From positions 2,668,501 to 2,732,500 of the forward strand of contig JAJFZO010000034.1 in the NCBI GenBank assembly GCA_021397835.1: DNA of 64,000 nt, read 5' to 3'. The stretch comes from Moringa oleifera (taxonomy: Eukaryota; Streptophyta; Magnoliopsida; Brassicales; Moringaceae). This document shows positions 62,560 through 64,000 of this stretch, piece after piece (the stretch's first letter is position 1; every line of letters starts with the position of its first letter). Under the pieces are notes generated by a model, which was not told where the DNA came from, ran no database searches, and was given only the letters and a program-made list of their open reading frames with translations. Made by a program: the position numbers and the translations under genes.

Positions 62560-63540
62560 CAGCCAGTGTTATAACAGGTAACTTGCGTATAAATCGAATA
62601 TAAGAATTTAAACTTTTCATGATATTAGTAGTCATTACCTAATACTGTCTCTTGAGGCAACAAATACATGAAAATTTTTTTGGTTCTTTTTTCTTGTCAT
62701 ATTCGTATGCAGTGGGATAATTTGCTTGCAAATCAAGTATTAATGTTAGCCAATATCATAATCTCACCAATATTGAACAAGTGTCCACTAGGGATTTGAA
62801 ATGGTCTATCCATATTATTTATAGTAGCATTAATTGACTTTTCGGCATACATATGCATATGGTGCAAATCATTGTAACTGTTATTCTAATTCTGATTTCG
62901 ATCAATTTTAGAGAAAATAACATGTACATCTTCAGTGGTTCTTTCAGTATCGAAAATTGGATACTCCACCCAATGTCATAATCTATTGCATCAATCATGC
63001 TTAAATTGATGGCTATATTTTGACATGATTCTTGTTGACATATTTGCTCCATACTTGAATTATGACATTAATAAGGGAATTGCGACTGCATAATTGATAT
63101 TGCTTCACTCAATAGATTGCTACCAGTGTATGAATTAAAATGATCATGTCTTGCAAGCATCTCAACATTCTCTACATTATATCTTACATGTTTATGTAAT
63201 GATGGACTAATATTGAGGCACATAAAATCCATAAAAATCTAAGGAATATAACCTTCATGTAGCTATATAAAATCAATGTTATCATCATATGTTATCTCAA
63301 TTCGAGTGTGATTAGTTCTCACTCGAGTCACCATATATAACTCAGTATCAAACTTGGAACAATCAATTTTGATAAATGATCGAACAAACTTTAGCAATTA
63401 AGTAGAAGTAAATCCAACCTTAACCTTTAATCTTCTAGATTTAACATTTTTCTGACATAACCAAAATTGCTTCTTGATTCTATCCAATTTTCATTATACA
63501 TAATTACAACTCTTGAAATCATCATCATGCAATCAAAAAA
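62560..63540 (-). mobile_element. Possible MULE transposase N-terminal relic
   Basis: Read on the minus strand from about 63530, there are phrases like VVIMYNENWIESRSNFGYV, then ELYMVTRVRTNHTRIEITYDD in another frame, then DYDIGWSIQFSI. The order and wording recall the N-terminal region of plant Mutator-like transposase proteins (a short strand beginning VxxxYxGxW, then a domain ahead of the zinc finger). Frames are broken repeatedly. The assignment is tentative. Confidence 0.35.
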
Positions 63541-64000
63541 AAAATTAAGGAAAATGGTGCGAAACACAAGACTAAAAGTGCAAAAATTAAAAGTTAAATG
63601 ATACAACAATCACTATTGCTAAAATGTTGTTATCATTCCTAAAATGATGTGACAATGGCAAAACCAATTGGTGTTAAAATAGCAAAACTAATTGGTGCAA
63701 AAAAGGCTCAAACAACAGTTTGATAAAACGGTGCAACAGCACAAGAAATAGTGCAAAACTTAGTGCGAAAAAAAATAATAGTGCAAAGCTTAGTTGTATA
63801 CTATGTATGCAATGACTTGGCAAGATAGGTAAGTATACATCATTTGAAGAAATGTACAGATGAAAAACATACCTCAAACGCAGTAAAAGAGGTGGATTTC
63901 AGACAAATTCAACCATATATATTTTTCCCTAGATGAAGTGTTGTGTTTTTTCTAGACTAATCCAACCAATATACAGGGAGTAGAAAAAATTCGCATCAAT
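63541..64000. other. No gene seen to the window end
   Basis: AT-rich, with repeated GTGCAAAA-like phrases near 63690-63790. Nothing further can be supported. Confidence 0.5.

Overview
This window is nuclear DNA of a flowering plant. The genes have many short introns with GT..AG borders, the intergenic DNA is AT-rich, and the landmarks are plant-specific: 7-hydroxymethyl chlorophyll a reductase, a BLISTER-like protein, tau-class glutathione S-transferases (GSTs), a plant-type U2 snRNA promoter and Ty1/copia retrotransposons. The products look dicot-like. I cannot name the species from sequence alone.

Left part (1-21.8 kb, all minus strand): HCAR, a plastid enzyme of the chlorophyll cycle, in 19 exons (1791-9082), followed head-to-tail by BLISTER (BLI), a Polycomb-associated coiled-coil protein, in 13 exons (10089-21424). 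Exon phases agree along both genes and give proteins of 466 and 785 residues. Introns hold a compound microsatellite, a G-run tract and a probable SINE.

Middle part (22.8-46.4 kb): a tandem array of tau GST genes and relics, all minus strand. Four genes look intact (33356-34114, 40672-41430, 42012-42829, 45591-46371), and four are degenerate genes or single-exon relics. A module (GST, orphan GST exon 1, minus-strand copia relic with a second copia nested in it) is present two to three times in tandem, so part of the array grew by segmental duplication. A younger, nearly complete Tork/Tnt1-like copia element (27192-32233) then inserted into one module copy. Between the last two GST loci lies a complete U2 snRNA gene (45140-45335, minus) with upstream sequence element (USE), TATA box and 3' box.

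Right part (46.4-64 kb): a four-exon F-box gene on the plus strand (48589-52192), a three-exon gene for the mitochondrial complex I subunit GRIM-19/B16.6 on the minus strand (53332-56475), a cytochrome P450 pseudogene, and about 6 kb of AT-rich DNA with degenerate repeats and a possible MULE relic.

I found no prokaryote-like, defence or otherwise exotic system. The most informative content is the layered history of the GST array: nested elements, duplication, inversion, young insertion and transition-type stop codons. Next are the isolated U2 gene and the pairing of HCAR with GRIM-19, whose Arabidopsis counterparts are neighbours on chromosome 1.
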